A DNA stretch of 35,009 nucleotides. Source: Actinomycetes bacterium (GTDB lineage: Bacteria; Actinomycetota; Acidimicrobiia; Acidimicrobiales; Bog-793). The stretch spans positions 1 through 35,009 of the forward strand of contig JAKACA010000012.1 of the NCBI GenBank assembly GCA_021796455.1. The letters run 5' to 3'. Positions 23,845 through 33,180 of this stretch are shown in pieces. Positions within the stretch are counted from its first letter, which is position 1; each line of letters opens with the position of its first letter. A model generated the notes under the pieces. The model was not told the DNA's origin. It was given only the letters and a program-made list of their open reading frames with translations, and did no database searches. Position numbers and translations under genes: made by a program.

Positions 23845-25059
23845 GTGTCCCTCGTCGTGCAGAAGTTCGGCGGCACGTCCGTCGCCGACACCGACCGCAT
23901 CAAAGCGGTCGCCGACCACATTGCCCGTTCGAAGCGGTCGGGCGACAGCATCGTCGTCGTCGTGAGCGCTATGGGCAAGACGACGGACGAGCTGCTGCAC
24001 CTCGCCAACCAGGTCTCCAAGGTCATTCCGGGCCGGGAGATGGACATGTTGTGGACCGCAGGCGAACGAATCTCGATGGCACTTGTGTGCATGGCGCTCG
24101 CGGAGCGAGAGATCCCGGCTGCCTCCTTCACCGGCAGTCAAGCTGGCATCGTCACCGACGAGCTGCACACCCGGGCCAGGATCGTCCAGGTCAAGGGCGA
24201 CCGCATACGCTCGGCGCTCGCAGCCGGGTTGGTACCGGTCGTGGCAGGGTTTCAGGGTGTCTCCACCGCCAATGACGTGACAACGCTCGGCCGGGGCGGA
24301 TCCGACACGACGGCCGTCGCGCTCGCGGCCGCCCTTGGTGCTGATCGGTGCGAGATCTACACCGACGTCTCCGGAGTGTTCTCAGCCGACCCCAGGATCG
24401 TGCCGAGCGCCCGCAAGCTCCCGCGTATCTCCTTCGAGGAGATGCTCGAGATTGCAGCCACCGGGGGCAGGGTGCTGGCCCTGCGCAGTGTCGAATTCGC
24501 CCGCAACCACCACGTCAGCCTGCTCGTTCGTTCGTCGTTCACCTGGGAACCGGGCACTCTTGTCACCGAGGAGGATCCTTCGATGGAGCAACCGGTCGTA
24601 TCGGCCGTCACGAGTGACGCCACGTCCGCCAAGATCACCCTGTCAGGCGTTGCCGACCGCCCGGGAATCGCCGCCGCGCTGTTTCGAGGACTGGCTGATC
24701 GACACGTAAACGTGGACATGATCGTGCAGAACGTCTCCCACGACGGCACGACCGACATCTCCTTTACGGCCCCAAAGGACGACGTCGCTGCCTCACTCGA
24801 GGTTGCCGAGGCGATGCGACCGTCTCTCGGAGCGGTCTCGGTGGTCGCAGACGACGACGTCGCCCAGGTATCCCTCGTCGGAGCGGGCATGAAGACCAAC
24901 CCCGGAGTGACCGCGACGATGTTCGAGACCCTGGCTGGTGCCGGCATAAACATCGAGATGATCTCGACGTCGCCTATCAGGATCTCCTGCATGGTGAGAG
25001 CCGAGGTTGCCGAGCGGGCCGTCCAGGTGCTGCACGCGGCTTTCGCGCTCGACACCTGA
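23845..25059 (+). CDS. lysC: Aspartate kinase
   Basis: This 404-residue enzyme has the kinase domain KFGGTS (7-12), VVSAMGKTTDEL, LWTAGERIS and TLGRGGSDTTAVALA with the aspartate and ATP sites, then EIYTDVSGVFSADPR. Two ACT domains follow from about 260 (ITLSGVADRPGIAAALF and VSLVGAGMKTNPGVTATMF). It phosphorylates L-aspartate, the first step to lysine, threonine, methionine and diaminopimelate. The ACT pair usually mediates concerted inhibition by lysine and threonine. asd follows 67 nt downstream, the usual actinobacterial order. The GTG at 23845 matches the conserved N-terminus; a longer open frame upstream is antisense to the cyclophilin gene. Confidence 0.96.
   Translation: MSLVVQKFGGTSVADTDRIKAVADHIARSKRSGDSIVVVVSAMGKTTDELLHLANQVSKVIPGREMDMLWTAGERISMALVCMALAEREIPAASFTGSQAGIVTDELHTRARIVQVKGDRIRSALAAGLVPVVAGFQGVSTANDVTTLGRGGSDTTAVALAAALGADRCEIYTDVSGVFSADPRIVPSARKLPRISFEEMLEIAATGGRVLALRSVEFARNHHVSLLVRSSFTWEPGTLVTEEDPSMEQPVVSAVTSDATSAKITLSGVADRPGIAAALFRGLADRHVNVDMIVQNVSHDGTTDISFTAPKDDVAASLEVAEAMRPSLGAVSVVADDDVAQVSLVGAGMKTNPGVTATMFETLAGAGINIEMISTSPIRISCMVRAEVAERAVQVLHAAFALDT
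24583..25059 (+). CDS. Candidate internal start producing the aspartate kinase beta subunit
   Basis: Inside lysC and in the same frame, an ATG at 24583 is preceded by GAGGAGG about 8 nt upstream. It begins just before the ACT domains (MEQPVVSAVTSDAT) and would yield a 158-residue regulatory chain. In Corynebacterium and Bacillus an alpha2-beta2 aspartate kinase is made in this way from overlapping reading frames, with the beta start at the equivalent place. The site is visible; its use here is inferred. Confidence 0.5.
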   Translation: MEQPVVSAVTSDATSAKITLSGVADRPGIAAALFRGLADRHVNVDMIVQNVSHDGTTDISFTAPKDDVAASLEVAEAMRPSLGAVSVVADDDVAQVSLVGAGMKTNPGVTATMFETLAGAGINIEMISTSPIRISCMVRAEVAERAVQVLHAAFALDT

Positions 25060-25086
25060 GCTCACCTGTGCCGAGCATACGGCCCA

Positions 25087-26149
<1,063 letters not shown>

Positions 26150-26170
26150 GCCGGCGCTGAGCTCGCACGT

Positions 26171-27592
26171 TCATCTCTTCGGATCCCCACGGGCCACCTG
26201 GGCCGAAGGGCCGGCCCCCGATGCCCAGAGAGCCGACAGTGGTGGAGCGAGACCCTCCTCCAGGGGCTCCGGCGGCACCGGCGGCTCCGAGGCGGCTCTT
26301 CGGGGCGGGAACCGGCTGAAGAGAAGCCCGTAAAGGACGGCGTTGACACACTGGAACAAGGCGGCCAGCTCAAAGGGCGCCGCCAGGCTGACTTCGTCGA
26401 ACAGATACCCGGCAAGCACCTGGCTTCCCCCCATCGTCGCCTGGGCGGGCAGGTTCGACAGCGCGGCAACGCTTGCCCGCTCCGCGGGATCTGCCAGATC
26501 CTGGGTGTAGGACTGACGGAGCGGCAGGCCGACACGCTGCACGAGCATGCGGACGACATAGATCGCTCCTGCGAGCAGGAAGCCCGGAGCCAGCACCATC
26601 GGGACGAGGAGCATGCCGGACAAGGCTCTCGTGGCTACGATCGTGCGTACTGTTCCCAGCTGGCGCGCAATACCTGCAGCCGCGAGGCTCGAGACGAGAG
26701 ATCCCAGGTTGACGACGGCAAAGAGCAGGCCGATGGCTTCTGGGCCCGCACCATAGCGGCGGTACAGCCAGTAGCTGACGAAGGGTCCGAAGAGCCCGAT
26801 CGCGACACCGTTGGTGCCGTTTGTCACCCAGAAACGCCATAGAGCCGGCCACGACCGCCGCGGCCAGGAGAGGTGGCGGCCACCTGGCCTGTCCCGAACG
26901 ACTGGGCTCCGACGCCCGTCGAGCCCGAGAGCGATGAGGCCGGCCGCCGCTGCCATGACGGCGGCAAGGAGGAAGGCGGGGCGGTAAGCCGCAGTGACAG
27001 CAGCCGCTGTCATATGCGCGTGAGGGTGGGCCAGACCGGCCAAGGGTCCACCGACGAGAGCTCCGAGCGAGGACGCAAACTGGAGGCGGCCGAACGCCGC
27101 GGACCTCTGCTTGGCCGGCACGGTCTCCGCCACAAGAGCTGACTCCGCGGGTTGATAGGGACCGACCGCCCCTCCACCTGCTCCAGCTCCACGACCGAAG
27201 GTTCCGAGCGCGGCAAAGACGAAGAGCACGACCGTCTCGCGGGAGTACGCGTACGCGACACCAGCAAGAGCCGCCAGCAGCGGCACCACGACCAGGAACG
27301 GCTTGCGACCGACGCGATCGGAGAGCAGCCCGACGGCCGAAGACATGAAAGCCGAAGCGACGGTCACGCCAAGGAAGAGCACACCCAGCTCGAGAGCCGA
27401 AAAACCCTCGCCCGCGAGGTAGAGCGCCGCCACGACGCCCGCGATCGCCCTCGCCGCGCTCATGGCCACCCGAGCCGCGAGGACGATGCTCAGGTTCTTG
27501 TCCACCCACTCCGGCTTCACGAGGCTCACCCAGCGGGCCCGCGTCCGTCCAGGTTGCCCTGACTTGCCGGCCGGAATGTCCACTTGGGCCAT
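26171..27592 (-). CDS. MFS transporter (drug:proton antiporter-like, 12 helices)
   Basis: This protein of about 473 residues has twelve predicted helices. The MFS motif A loop LLSDRVGRKPFLVV lies between helices 2 and 3, and RRYGAGPEAIGLLFAVVNLG leads into the second half. A motif C-like glycine-rich stretch (GRGAGAGGGAVGP) is in helix 5, which suggests an exporter. The substrate cannot be read. The ATG at 27592 begins MAQVDIPAGKSGQPG, just upstream of helix 1; the longer frame beyond it crosses an AT-rich promoter-like region. It is divergent from a second MFS exporter, and both may share regulation through the intervening inverted repeat. The cytoplasmic C-terminus is proline-rich. Confidence 0.85.
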   Translation of the reverse strand: MAQVDIPAGKSGQPGRTRARWVSLVKPEWVDKNLSIVLAARVAMSAARAIAGVVAALYLAGEGFSALELGVLFLGVTVASAFMSSAVGLLSDRVGRKPFLVVVPLLAALAGVAYAYSRETVVLFVFAALGTFGRGAGAGGGAVGPYQPAESALVAETVPAKQRSAAFGRLQFASSLGALVGGPLAGLAHPHAHMTAAAVTAAYRPAFLLAAVMAAAAGLIALGLDGRRSPVVRDRPGGRHLSWPRRSWPALWRFWVTNGTNGVAIGLFGPFVSYWLYRRYGAGPEAIGLLFAVVNLGSLVSSLAAAGIARQLGTVRTIVATRALSGMLLVPMVLAPGFLLAGAIYVVRMLVQRVGLPLRQSYTQDLADPAERASVAALSNLPAQATMGGSQVLAGYLFDEVSLAAPFELAALFQCVNAVLYGLLFSRFPPRRAASEPPVPPEPLEEGLAPPLSALWASGAGPSAQVARGDPKR

Positions 27593-27621
27593 ATTATTGC
27601 CTATCGGCAAGCAACGATAAT
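27593..27621. promoter_or_regulatory. AT-rich nested inverted repeat between two divergent MFS genes
   Basis: The arms TTGCC (27597-27601) and GGCAA (27606-27610) flank TATC. They lie inside a wider ATTAT (27593-27597) / ATAAT (27617-27621) pair. The element abuts the start codon of the minus-strand MFS gene and is the most AT-rich patch in the neighbourhood. It is a plausible operator for a TetR/MarR-type repressor, though none is encoded here. Confidence 0.45.
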
Positions 27622-27679
27622 GGTCCCGCAGCGCTACGGAGCCGCGCCGTGTCCTCGTGGCGCCTAGATACGAGAGCCC

Positions 27680-27708
27680 TAGGATGTAGGGAAGGGAGCT
27701 GTCACGAG
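27680..27708 (+). promoter_or_regulatory. Promoter -10 and ribosome site of the DHA2 MFS gene
   Basis: TAGGAT (27680-27685) and a purine-rich GAAGGGAG (27691-27698) precede the ATG at 27709. Unlike many genes in the window, this one seems to have a short leader with a ribosome site. No clear -35 is visible. Confidence 0.4.
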
Positions 27709-29253
27709 ATGAGCACTGGAGAGACTTCGCCCGCAACGGGAAGGGCACGGACGGGAACCCGGGGGCGACCCGGCCTTGCGCTGGCGGTCGTGATGACCGG
27801 CGTCCTCATAACCGCGGTCGACACCACGATCGTCGTGCTCGCTCTGCCAGAGATCGAGCGGAACCTGCACGTCGCTCTGGCTTCGGTCATCTGGGTGATC
27901 ATCGGCTACCTGTTCGTGATCACCTTGCTAGCCACCCAGGTGGGCCGCCTGGGCGACATGTTCGGGCGAGTCCGGATGTACGAGGCGGGTTTCCTCGTGT
28001 TCATTCTCGGATCGGCTCTGTGCGCCCTGTCGTGGAACGAGTCGTCGATAATCGCCTTCCGCCTGCTCCAGGGCGTCGGTGGCGCCCTCGTCAGCGCGAA
28101 CAGTGGCGCAGTGATCGCCGACATCTTCCCCCCCGAGAGACGTGGACGGGCCTACGGCTTCAACGCGATCGGATGGAGCATCGGTGCGGTCCTCGGAATC
28201 GTGCTCGGCGGTCTGATCGTGACCTACATCTCGTGGCGGTGGATCTTCTGGATCAACGTCCCGATCGGGTTCGGCGCGGTCCTCCTCGCCGTCCGCGTCC
28301 TGCACGACACCGGCGATCGCAAGCAGCACCGCCTCGACCCGGCGGGCATGGTGGCAGCCGGTCTCGGGCTATTCGGGATCCTCTGGGCCGTGACCAAGCT
28401 GGCAACGACCTCCTTGAATGCATCGATCCTCGGCTACCTCATCGGTGGCGTCATCATGCTCGGCGCCTTCTTGCTCATCGAGCGCGCTCAGGACGAACCG
28501 ATGGTCAACCTGTCGCTCTTCAAGATCCCCACGATGTCTCCCTCCCTCCTCGCGGCGCTGTTCCAGGGGCTGGCCACCTACGCGGTGCTCTTCCTCGTGA
28601 TCATGTACCTGCAAGGCCCGCGGGGACTCTCTCCTCTGGACGCTTCGCTGCTTCTCGTCCCCGGATATGTGATCGGCGGTGCTATCGGACCGTTCTCCGG
28701 GCACATGGCAGACAAGCTCGGCCCCGTCATACCCGCCACAGCCGGCCTCGCGATCCAGGTGGTTGCCCTCTTCCTCTACGCGCACCTCGGAATGGCGACC
28801 GGGCTCTGGGTCGTCGTGCTGGCAAGCACTGTCAACGGGATCGGAGCGAGCAGCTTCTTCCCGGCCAACAACGCGGCCGTGATGAAGGCCTCGCCTCGAG
28901 AGATATTCGGCGTGACTTCAGGGATGCTCCGGACCTTTGCGAACGTCGGCATGGTCTTCTCGTTCTCCATGGCGATACTCGTAGCAGCGCGCTCTATACC
29001 GCGGGGCCTTGCCTTTGCCATATTCGTCGGCACGACCAAGCTGCACGGCCGGCTGGCGACAGCCTTTACGACCGGGCTCCACGCTGCTTTCTACGCATCG
29101 ATGGGTTTCCTGGTACTGGCAGCCCTCCTCTCGGCATTGCGCGCGAGAGCGCAGCTCACCGACGCCACTGCTCCCGGTGGGCCTGCCTACAGCCCAGCCG
29201 CTGTCGCCACAGCTCCGCCCAATCCGGAGACTCCACTCGCTTCGCACGAGTAG
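27709..29253 (+). CDS. MFS transporter, DHA2 (EmrB/QacA-like, 14 helices)
   Basis: This 514-residue transporter has DHA2 hallmarks: motif D1 near the start (VDTTIVVLALPEIERNL), motif A LATQVGRLGDMFGR between helices 2 and 3, FRLLQGVGGALVSANSGAVI around helix 4 and motif C-like GWSIGAVLGIVLGGL in helix 5. A central pair of helices lies between the two six-helix halves. These pumps use the proton gradient to expel drugs or dyes. The acidic DTT pair in helix 1 is present. The C-terminal 40 residues are Pro/Ala-rich and not conserved. It is divergent from the other MFS gene and convergent with the NRAMP gene. Confidence 0.9.
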   Translation: MSTGETSPATGRARTGTRGRPGLALAVVMTGVLITAVDTTIVVLALPEIERNLHVALASVIWVIIGYLFVITLLATQVGRLGDMFGRVRMYEAGFLVFILGSALCALSWNESSIIAFRLLQGVGGALVSANSGAVIADIFPPERRGRAYGFNAIGWSIGAVLGIVLGGLIVTYISWRWIFWINVPIGFGAVLLAVRVLHDTGDRKQHRLDPAGMVAAGLGLFGILWAVTKLATTSLNASILGYLIGGVIMLGAFLLIERAQDEPMVNLSLFKIPTMSPSLLAALFQGLATYAVLFLVIMYLQGPRGLSPLDASLLLVPGYVIGGAIGPFSGHMADKLGPVIPATAGLAIQVVALFLYAHLGMATGLWVVVLASTVNGIGASSFFPANNAAVMKASPREIFGVTSGMLRTFANVGMVFSFSMAILVAARSIPRGLAFAIFVGTTKLHGRLATAFTTGLHAAFYASMGFLVLAALLSALRARAQLTDATAPGGPAYSPAAVATAPPNPETPLASHE

Positions 29254-29299
29254 CGCCGCGTCGGCGGGCAAGCGTAGGCCCCGATCGTCTTGTCGGTCG

Positions 29300-30979
29300 T
29301 CAATGCACGAACGGGCTGAAGACCTTTACGCCGACGATCACGACGGCGACTATGACATAAGCCCGAAGGCTGTAGACGCTGGCAGTTCGCAGCAGTGTCT
29401 GGTGGGGGCGCTCGAGGAGTGCCACCGGCGGCATCCTCCAAGTCTTGCGGTCAAGTCCGCTCACCGCCGCGCGCGGGTCAGTCACCTTGCCTGCGGCAAC
29501 GGCCCGCCGCCGCGCCACGATCACGACTGGCGCCACCACTACCGCAATCAGTCCGCCAGCTCCGAAGCACACCTCGGTCAGCTTGACCCCGTTGATCGTC
29601 GAGAACAGCGTCGAGATCGTCAGATCCAGCGACAACACGATCAGGATGCCGACGATCGTCACAGCAAAGAAATTGAGGACCCTGCCGTTTACCCAGGGAC
29701 CGAGAACCGCCGGGTCATTGCACAACAGCACGAGGAAGAGGCTGGCCGAGGGAAGCAGGATGCCCGCGAGCACCTGAACGTATTGGGTGAGCGTGCCCAG
29801 CAGCGCGTTCGATCCGAGGGCAACGACCAGACAGGCAGCAAAGATCTGCAAGGCATATGCGCCATAGAAGACCGGCGCCGTGCGGATCGTGCGGTGAAGG
29901 GAGTGATGCTGGTTGAAGCTGTCCCCGAACGCATAAGAGGTGGAGAGCGAAACAGCACCGGCGCCAACGAGGGCGGCAACGACGAGCATGACAGCGGCGA
30001 GCGCTCCGGCGACTGGCCCGAGCGTGACGGCGACAGCGTGGTTGAACCAGCCTGAGTCGACGTACTTCGCGGCGGGACCGAAGGCCTTGGTGTGGAACAA
30101 CGAAGCGCCCAACACGATCATCCCGGCCGCGGCGACGGTGGTGAGGATGCCTCCCCCGAACGTGTCCATGCGCTCGTAGAAAAGCCAGCGCGGGCTGATG
30201 CGCTTGTCTATGACGTTGGACTGCTGGAAGAACAGCTGCCACGGTGCCACGGTCGTGCCGATGAGCGCGACGATCAGCAGGATCCCCGTACTGCTCACGC
30301 CGCCGGCCATGCCAGGCAGCACCAAGTCTCTCCCTATAGGTCCCCAACGGGGGTGGGCCAGGAGCATCGCGGGGACGAAGACGAAGCTCGCGAGGATGAC
30401 GGCGAACATGAACCGCTCCCACCAGCGGAAGCGACCGGTCGCGGCGATCCCGAAGAGCAAAGCCCCGGCGCCACAGACGCTTAGCAGCTTCGGGACGCCG
30501 AAATAGCCAAGGCCGAAGTAGACGCCGATGAACTCGGTAAGAAGCGTCAAGAAGTTCAAGACAAAGAGGTCGATGACCGAGAATGCAGCCCAGTTGCGAC
30601 CGAAGCGCTCCCTGATGAGGCGGGCGTGCCCGACACCGGTCACAGCCCCGAGGCGCGACACCATCTCCTGGTTGATAAGAAGCACGGGCAGGAGTATGAG
30701 CATGACCCACAAGAGGCTGTAACCGAAGTGCTGTCCGGCCTGGGTGTAGGTCTGTACCCCACCGGCGTCATTGTCTCCGACCATGACGATGATGCCCGGG
30801 CCCATGATCGCGGCGAGGGTGAGCAGCTTGCGACCGAAGGTCTTCCGGGCGTCGTGGTCATGCATCGAGACCGTCCCGAAGGCTCCCTCGATGTCGCCGA
30901 TGTGGGCGGGGTCGATGACGCCCGGAGCAAAGTCGAGGCCTGTTTCGTCAAGTACTGCGGTGGAGTCGTGCAGGGGCAC
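29300..30979 (-). CDS. NRAMP-family divalent metal transporter with atypical metal-site motifs
   Basis: This 559-residue protein has about eleven helices after a 50-residue soluble N-terminus. The helix 1 region reads GPGIIVMVGDNDAGGVQTY, where classical NRAMPs have DPGN. Helix 6 reads GTTVAPWQLFFQQSN, where classical members have MPHN; the canonical metal-binding Met is absent. It therefore belongs to an NRAMP-like branch common in actinobacteria rather than a typical MntH, and its ion (Mn2+, Mg2+ or another) is not established. The GTG start at 30979 follows AAGGAGGTGACC, a perfect anti-ribosome sequence. A long leader with its own small ORF precedes it. The VIT/CCC1 transporter at 20192 is another metal carrier in the window. 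Confidence 0.85.
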   Translation of the reverse strand: MPLHDSTAVLDETGLDFAPGVIDPAHIGDIEGAFGTVSMHDHDARKTFGRKLLTLAAIMGPGIIVMVGDNDAGGVQTYTQAGQHFGYSLLWVMLILLPVLLINQEMVSRLGAVTGVGHARLIRERFGRNWAAFSVIDLFVLNFLTLLTEFIGVYFGLGYFGVPKLLSVCGAGALLFGIAATGRFRWWERFMFAVILASFVFVPAMLLAHPRWGPIGRDLVLPGMAGGVSSTGILLIVALIGTTVAPWQLFFQQSNVIDKRISPRWLFYERMDTFGGGILTTVAAAGMIVLGASLFHTKAFGPAAKYVDSGWFNHAVAVTLGPVAGALAAVMLVVAALVGAGAVSLSTSYAFGDSFNQHHSLHRTIRTAPVFYGAYALQIFAACLVVALGSNALLGTLTQYVQVLAGILLPSASLFLVLLCNDPAVLGPWVNGRVLNFFAVTIVGILIVLSLDLTISTLFSTINGVKLTEVCFGAGGLIAVVVAPVVIVARRRAVAAGKVTDPRAAVSGLDRKTWRMPPVALLERPHQTLLRTASVYSLRAYVIVAVVIVGVKVFSPFVH

Positions 30980-31317
30980 GGGGTCACCTCCTTGTTGGGC
31001 AGGTGAGGCAAGAACGCCGAGGCGCCTTAGGCAACGAGTTAGATGGGGTCACGGTCACCTGCCGACGCAGGCACCGTTAGATCAAGCTGGGAGTACCGCC
31101 AGGGATGACAGCCGCCCGTGCGCGCTCGCCGCCCGCGCGCGCCGCCTGCCGAGCGGGCAATACCGTCCAAAGCCGCCCAGGAGGGCGAAAGCGACGGAGT
31201 GTGAAACCAGTCGGCCCCTCAGCCGACTCGGGGACTGGGAGGTTCGCTACTTCGCTTGCACTTTGTGCGGGACATAGCGGTCACCTCCTTCTGCCGGCTT
31301 CTCGTAGCTACATCATA
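30980..31317 (-). promoter_or_regulatory. Structured leader and promoter of the NRAMP-like gene
   Basis: A good -10, TATGAT (31317-31312), starts a leader of about 330 nt. It contains an 18-codon ORF with its own perfect ribosome site, a 7-bp hairpin at 31209-31228 (AGTCGGC/GCCGACT), a very GC-rich middle and a pair of direct repeats (AGGCA...TTAGAT at 31029-31044 and 31069-31082, 40 nt apart). No match to the yybP-ykoY manganese or M-box magnesium riboswitch could be made by eye. Length and organisation suggest post-transcriptional control. Confidence 0.5.
31219..31275 (-). CDS. Small leader ORF (18 aa) upstream of the NRAMP-like gene
   Basis: An ATG at 31275 is preceded by AAGGAGGTGACC, the same exceptional ribosome site as the transporter gene itself, and opens an 18-codon frame rich in Lys, Arg, Ser and Pro (MSRTKCKRSSEPPSPRVG). 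The TGA lies within the loop of the hairpin at 31209-31228, so a ribosome finishing this ORF would melt that hairpin. This is a typical arrangement for translation-dependent attenuation. No homology is known to me. Confidence 0.5.
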   Translation of the reverse strand: MSRTKCKRSSEPPSPRVG

Positions 31318-31361
31318 GCGCGCCGGTCCCGAGTGCTCGCCCGAGGCCCCGCGTTCACTGC

Positions 31362-31409
31362 CTGATCCCGCGATCCCCTGATCCCGCGAGCCCCTGATCC
31401 CGCTGCAGC
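31362..31409. repeat. 16-bp tandem repeat, about 2.7 copies
   Basis: CTGATCCCGCGATCCC (31362-31377) is followed by CTGATCCCGCGAGCCC (31378-31393) and a partial, diverged third unit CTGATCCCGCTGCAGC. It lies in the intergenic region about 100 nt upstream of the secreted-protein gene, outside any coding frame I support. Confidence 0.8.
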
Positions 31410-31508
31410 GCCCAACGGGCGTAACGGCCCTGCCGATCAGCTATCGTGATCGTTCTACGGCTCGAGCAGCGGGGGAGCCACCGGCACCCAGTCGAAGTGG
31501 AGTAGCTC

Positions 31509-32969
31509 ATGTTCGGTACCAGGATCTGGTCAAAGCTCGTGCTCGGTGTCGGCGGTCCGATCATCGCAGCAACTCTGCTGCTTGCCGGCACCCAAGCTGC
31601 CGCTTTCGGGGCCAGCGCCCTGCCGGTGGTGCTCTCCTTCGGTGCCTCGAGAACCAGCATCCCCAATAGGGGCGGCACGATCGTTCTCAATGCGAGGCTC
31701 CAGTATGCCTCCAACTGCGAGATAAGTTCCTCCGTGCACTTAAGGGGGTTCCCGATCAAGTTCTCGTGCAAGTCCGAGATCGTAAGGAAGAGGGTGACGC
31801 TGCCGACCAACAAGGGCGAGAACCCAGTTGCCTTCACCTTCGGCCTGACGGTCAAGAATGCGGCCGGCAGCACCAAGGCGACCAACACCGTCGTGACGGA
31901 GGGAGTTGGCCCACCCCCCATCTCTTTCACGACCCCGATCGGGAGCTCGCTCAAGACTGTCGTGTTCCCTGACGAAGGCGTCTTCGTCGCCGACGACCCG
32001 CTCATCGTCGTGGTCCACAACAACAGCAACAAGACACAGGTCATCTCGAGCGTCACCATCGGAGCCGTGGGAGACCAGAGCGACTTCATCCTCAACAGGA
32101 ACAACTGCGGCGACATCACCCCGCATGCCGACTGCTCGCTTGCTGTCCAGTTCGAACCCACGGGAGCGGGCACCCGGACCGGAGCCGTGGACATCGTCGA
32201 CTCGAGCTGGGGCACTTCGGGCACCACCACCGCCCTCGGACTGCGTGGAACCGGCGTGTGGGCGACCGCGACGGTTGCGAACGCGAATATCAAGCACGGC
32301 GTCCTCAGCTTCCCACGTCAGGGCGTGCTCACCCCGAGCCCGTACCAGTACGTGACGCTCTTGAACGTCGGAAGGGTGCCGCTCTATATCAACTCCATCG
32401 CCGACGCAGGCGGCGAGGCTGCAGACTTCAACTCGAACGCACTACCGATCACCTCGAACTGCCCGCAGATCGTGAGCGTCGGCAAGAGCTGCACGATAGG
32501 AGTCGCATTCGTCCCGACGGGTGCTGGCGACAGGTCGTCCAACGTCGTGATCGATGACAACACTCTCGGGACCCAGACACAGCTCGAGGTGCAAGGTACG
32601 GGCGTGTACTCAACAGACACGCTGTCCGTCAACGGGGAGACCCCCCAACCGAGTCCTATCTCGTTCGACTTCGGGTCGACTTCTCCAACTGGAAGCGGCG
32701 TGCACGCAACTCTCACGATCAAGAACACGAGCGCAGTGACTCTGGCATTCGGCTCGATCAGCTGGACAGGCATCGACCCAAGCGCTTTCTCTGCCTCCCC
32801 AACAGGTGCCTGCGCCAGTCCAGGCGTCCAGCTGGCGACCGGCCAGTCCTGCAGCTTCCCGATCGCCTTCAACCCCCAGGCGCAGGGGACGCTGTCAGCG
32901 ACGCTTCACATCGGGGACAACTCGCCTGACGGAGGCGAGATCATCAATCTCGTTGGGACAGGGTCCTAG
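31509..32969 (+). CDS. Secreted protein with ASH/SPD-2-like (choice-of-anchor D) repeats
   Basis: This 486-residue protein starts with a signal peptide (basic start, hydrophobic PIIAATLLLAG, cleavage probably near AFGASA). An N-terminal beta-domain is followed by three immunoglobulin-like repeats of about 110 residues (roughly 150-250, 258-367, 380-485). Each ends in the pattern of an asymmetric CSL/CTIG/CSFPIAF-type cysteine strand, an F-x-P region and a terminal GTG. This is the ASH / choice-of-anchor D domain family seen in bacterial surface proteins. Each repeat keeps a cysteine pair (for example NNCGDITPHADCSL and NCPQIVSVGKSCTIG). There is no sortase motif or membrane anchor, so it is probably released or surface-associated by other means. 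Function is unknown. GTGGAG lies just before the ATG. Confidence 0.82.
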   Translation: MFGTRIWSKLVLGVGGPIIAATLLLAGTQAAAFGASALPVVLSFGASRTSIPNRGGTIVLNARLQYASNCEISSSVHLRGFPIKFSCKSEIVRKRVTLPTNKGENPVAFTFGLTVKNAAGSTKATNTVVTEGVGPPPISFTTPIGSSLKTVVFPDEGVFVADDPLIVVVHNNSNKTQVISSVTIGAVGDQSDFILNRNNCGDITPHADCSLAVQFEPTGAGTRTGAVDIVDSSWGTSGTTTALGLRGTGVWATATVANANIKHGVLSFPRQGVLTPSPYQYVTLLNVGRVPLYINSIADAGGEAADFNSNALPITSNCPQIVSVGKSCTIGVAFVPTGAGDRSSNVVIDDNTLGTQTQLEVQGTGVYSTDTLSVNGETPQPSPISFDFGSTSPTGSGVHATLTIKNTSAVTLAFGSISWTGIDPSAFSASPTGACASPGVQLATGQSCSFPIAFNPQAQGTLSATLHIGDNSPDGGEIINLVGTGS

Positions 32970-33114
32970 CAGTCCCGTCTGGCGATCGGCTGTGGTCACA
33001 GGGGCTGCCACCTGCAGTAGCCCATGCCCGTAAGAGCCGGCACACGAGGCAAGCGCGGCCGACTCCGGTAAACGGCGTCGTGGCGGGGACTCACTTCTTC
33101 GGCGACGCAGCCGC

Positions 33115-33131
33115 GACCCAGATTCTGGGTC
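33115..33131. promoter_or_regulatory. Perfect 17-bp palindrome upstream of clc
   Basis: GACCCAGA and TCTGGGTC flank a single T. The element lies 50 nt before the clc start in the 211-nt gap after the secreted-protein gene. It could be an operator or, as RNA, a hairpin; the 1-nt centre favours a DNA-binding site. The rest of the gap shows nothing recognisable. Confidence 0.5.
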
Positions 33132-33180
33132 ATCGGTGTGCCGGCGGCTGACGCCCTCGCTCTTGCAGAAGGATAGGGGG

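Noticed and set aside
28020-29360. Plus-strand open frame of 446 codons within the DHA2 MFS gene
   Set aside because: It is Arg/His/Pro-rich without motifs and overlaps a well-supported transporter in another frame.
30980-31317. yybP-ykoY (Mn2+) or M-box (Mg2+) riboswitch upstream of the NRAMP-like gene
   Set aside because: The conserved loop sequences of these riboswitches could not be found by eye; only a GAAGTAGC stretch is reminiscent. A covariance-model search would decide.
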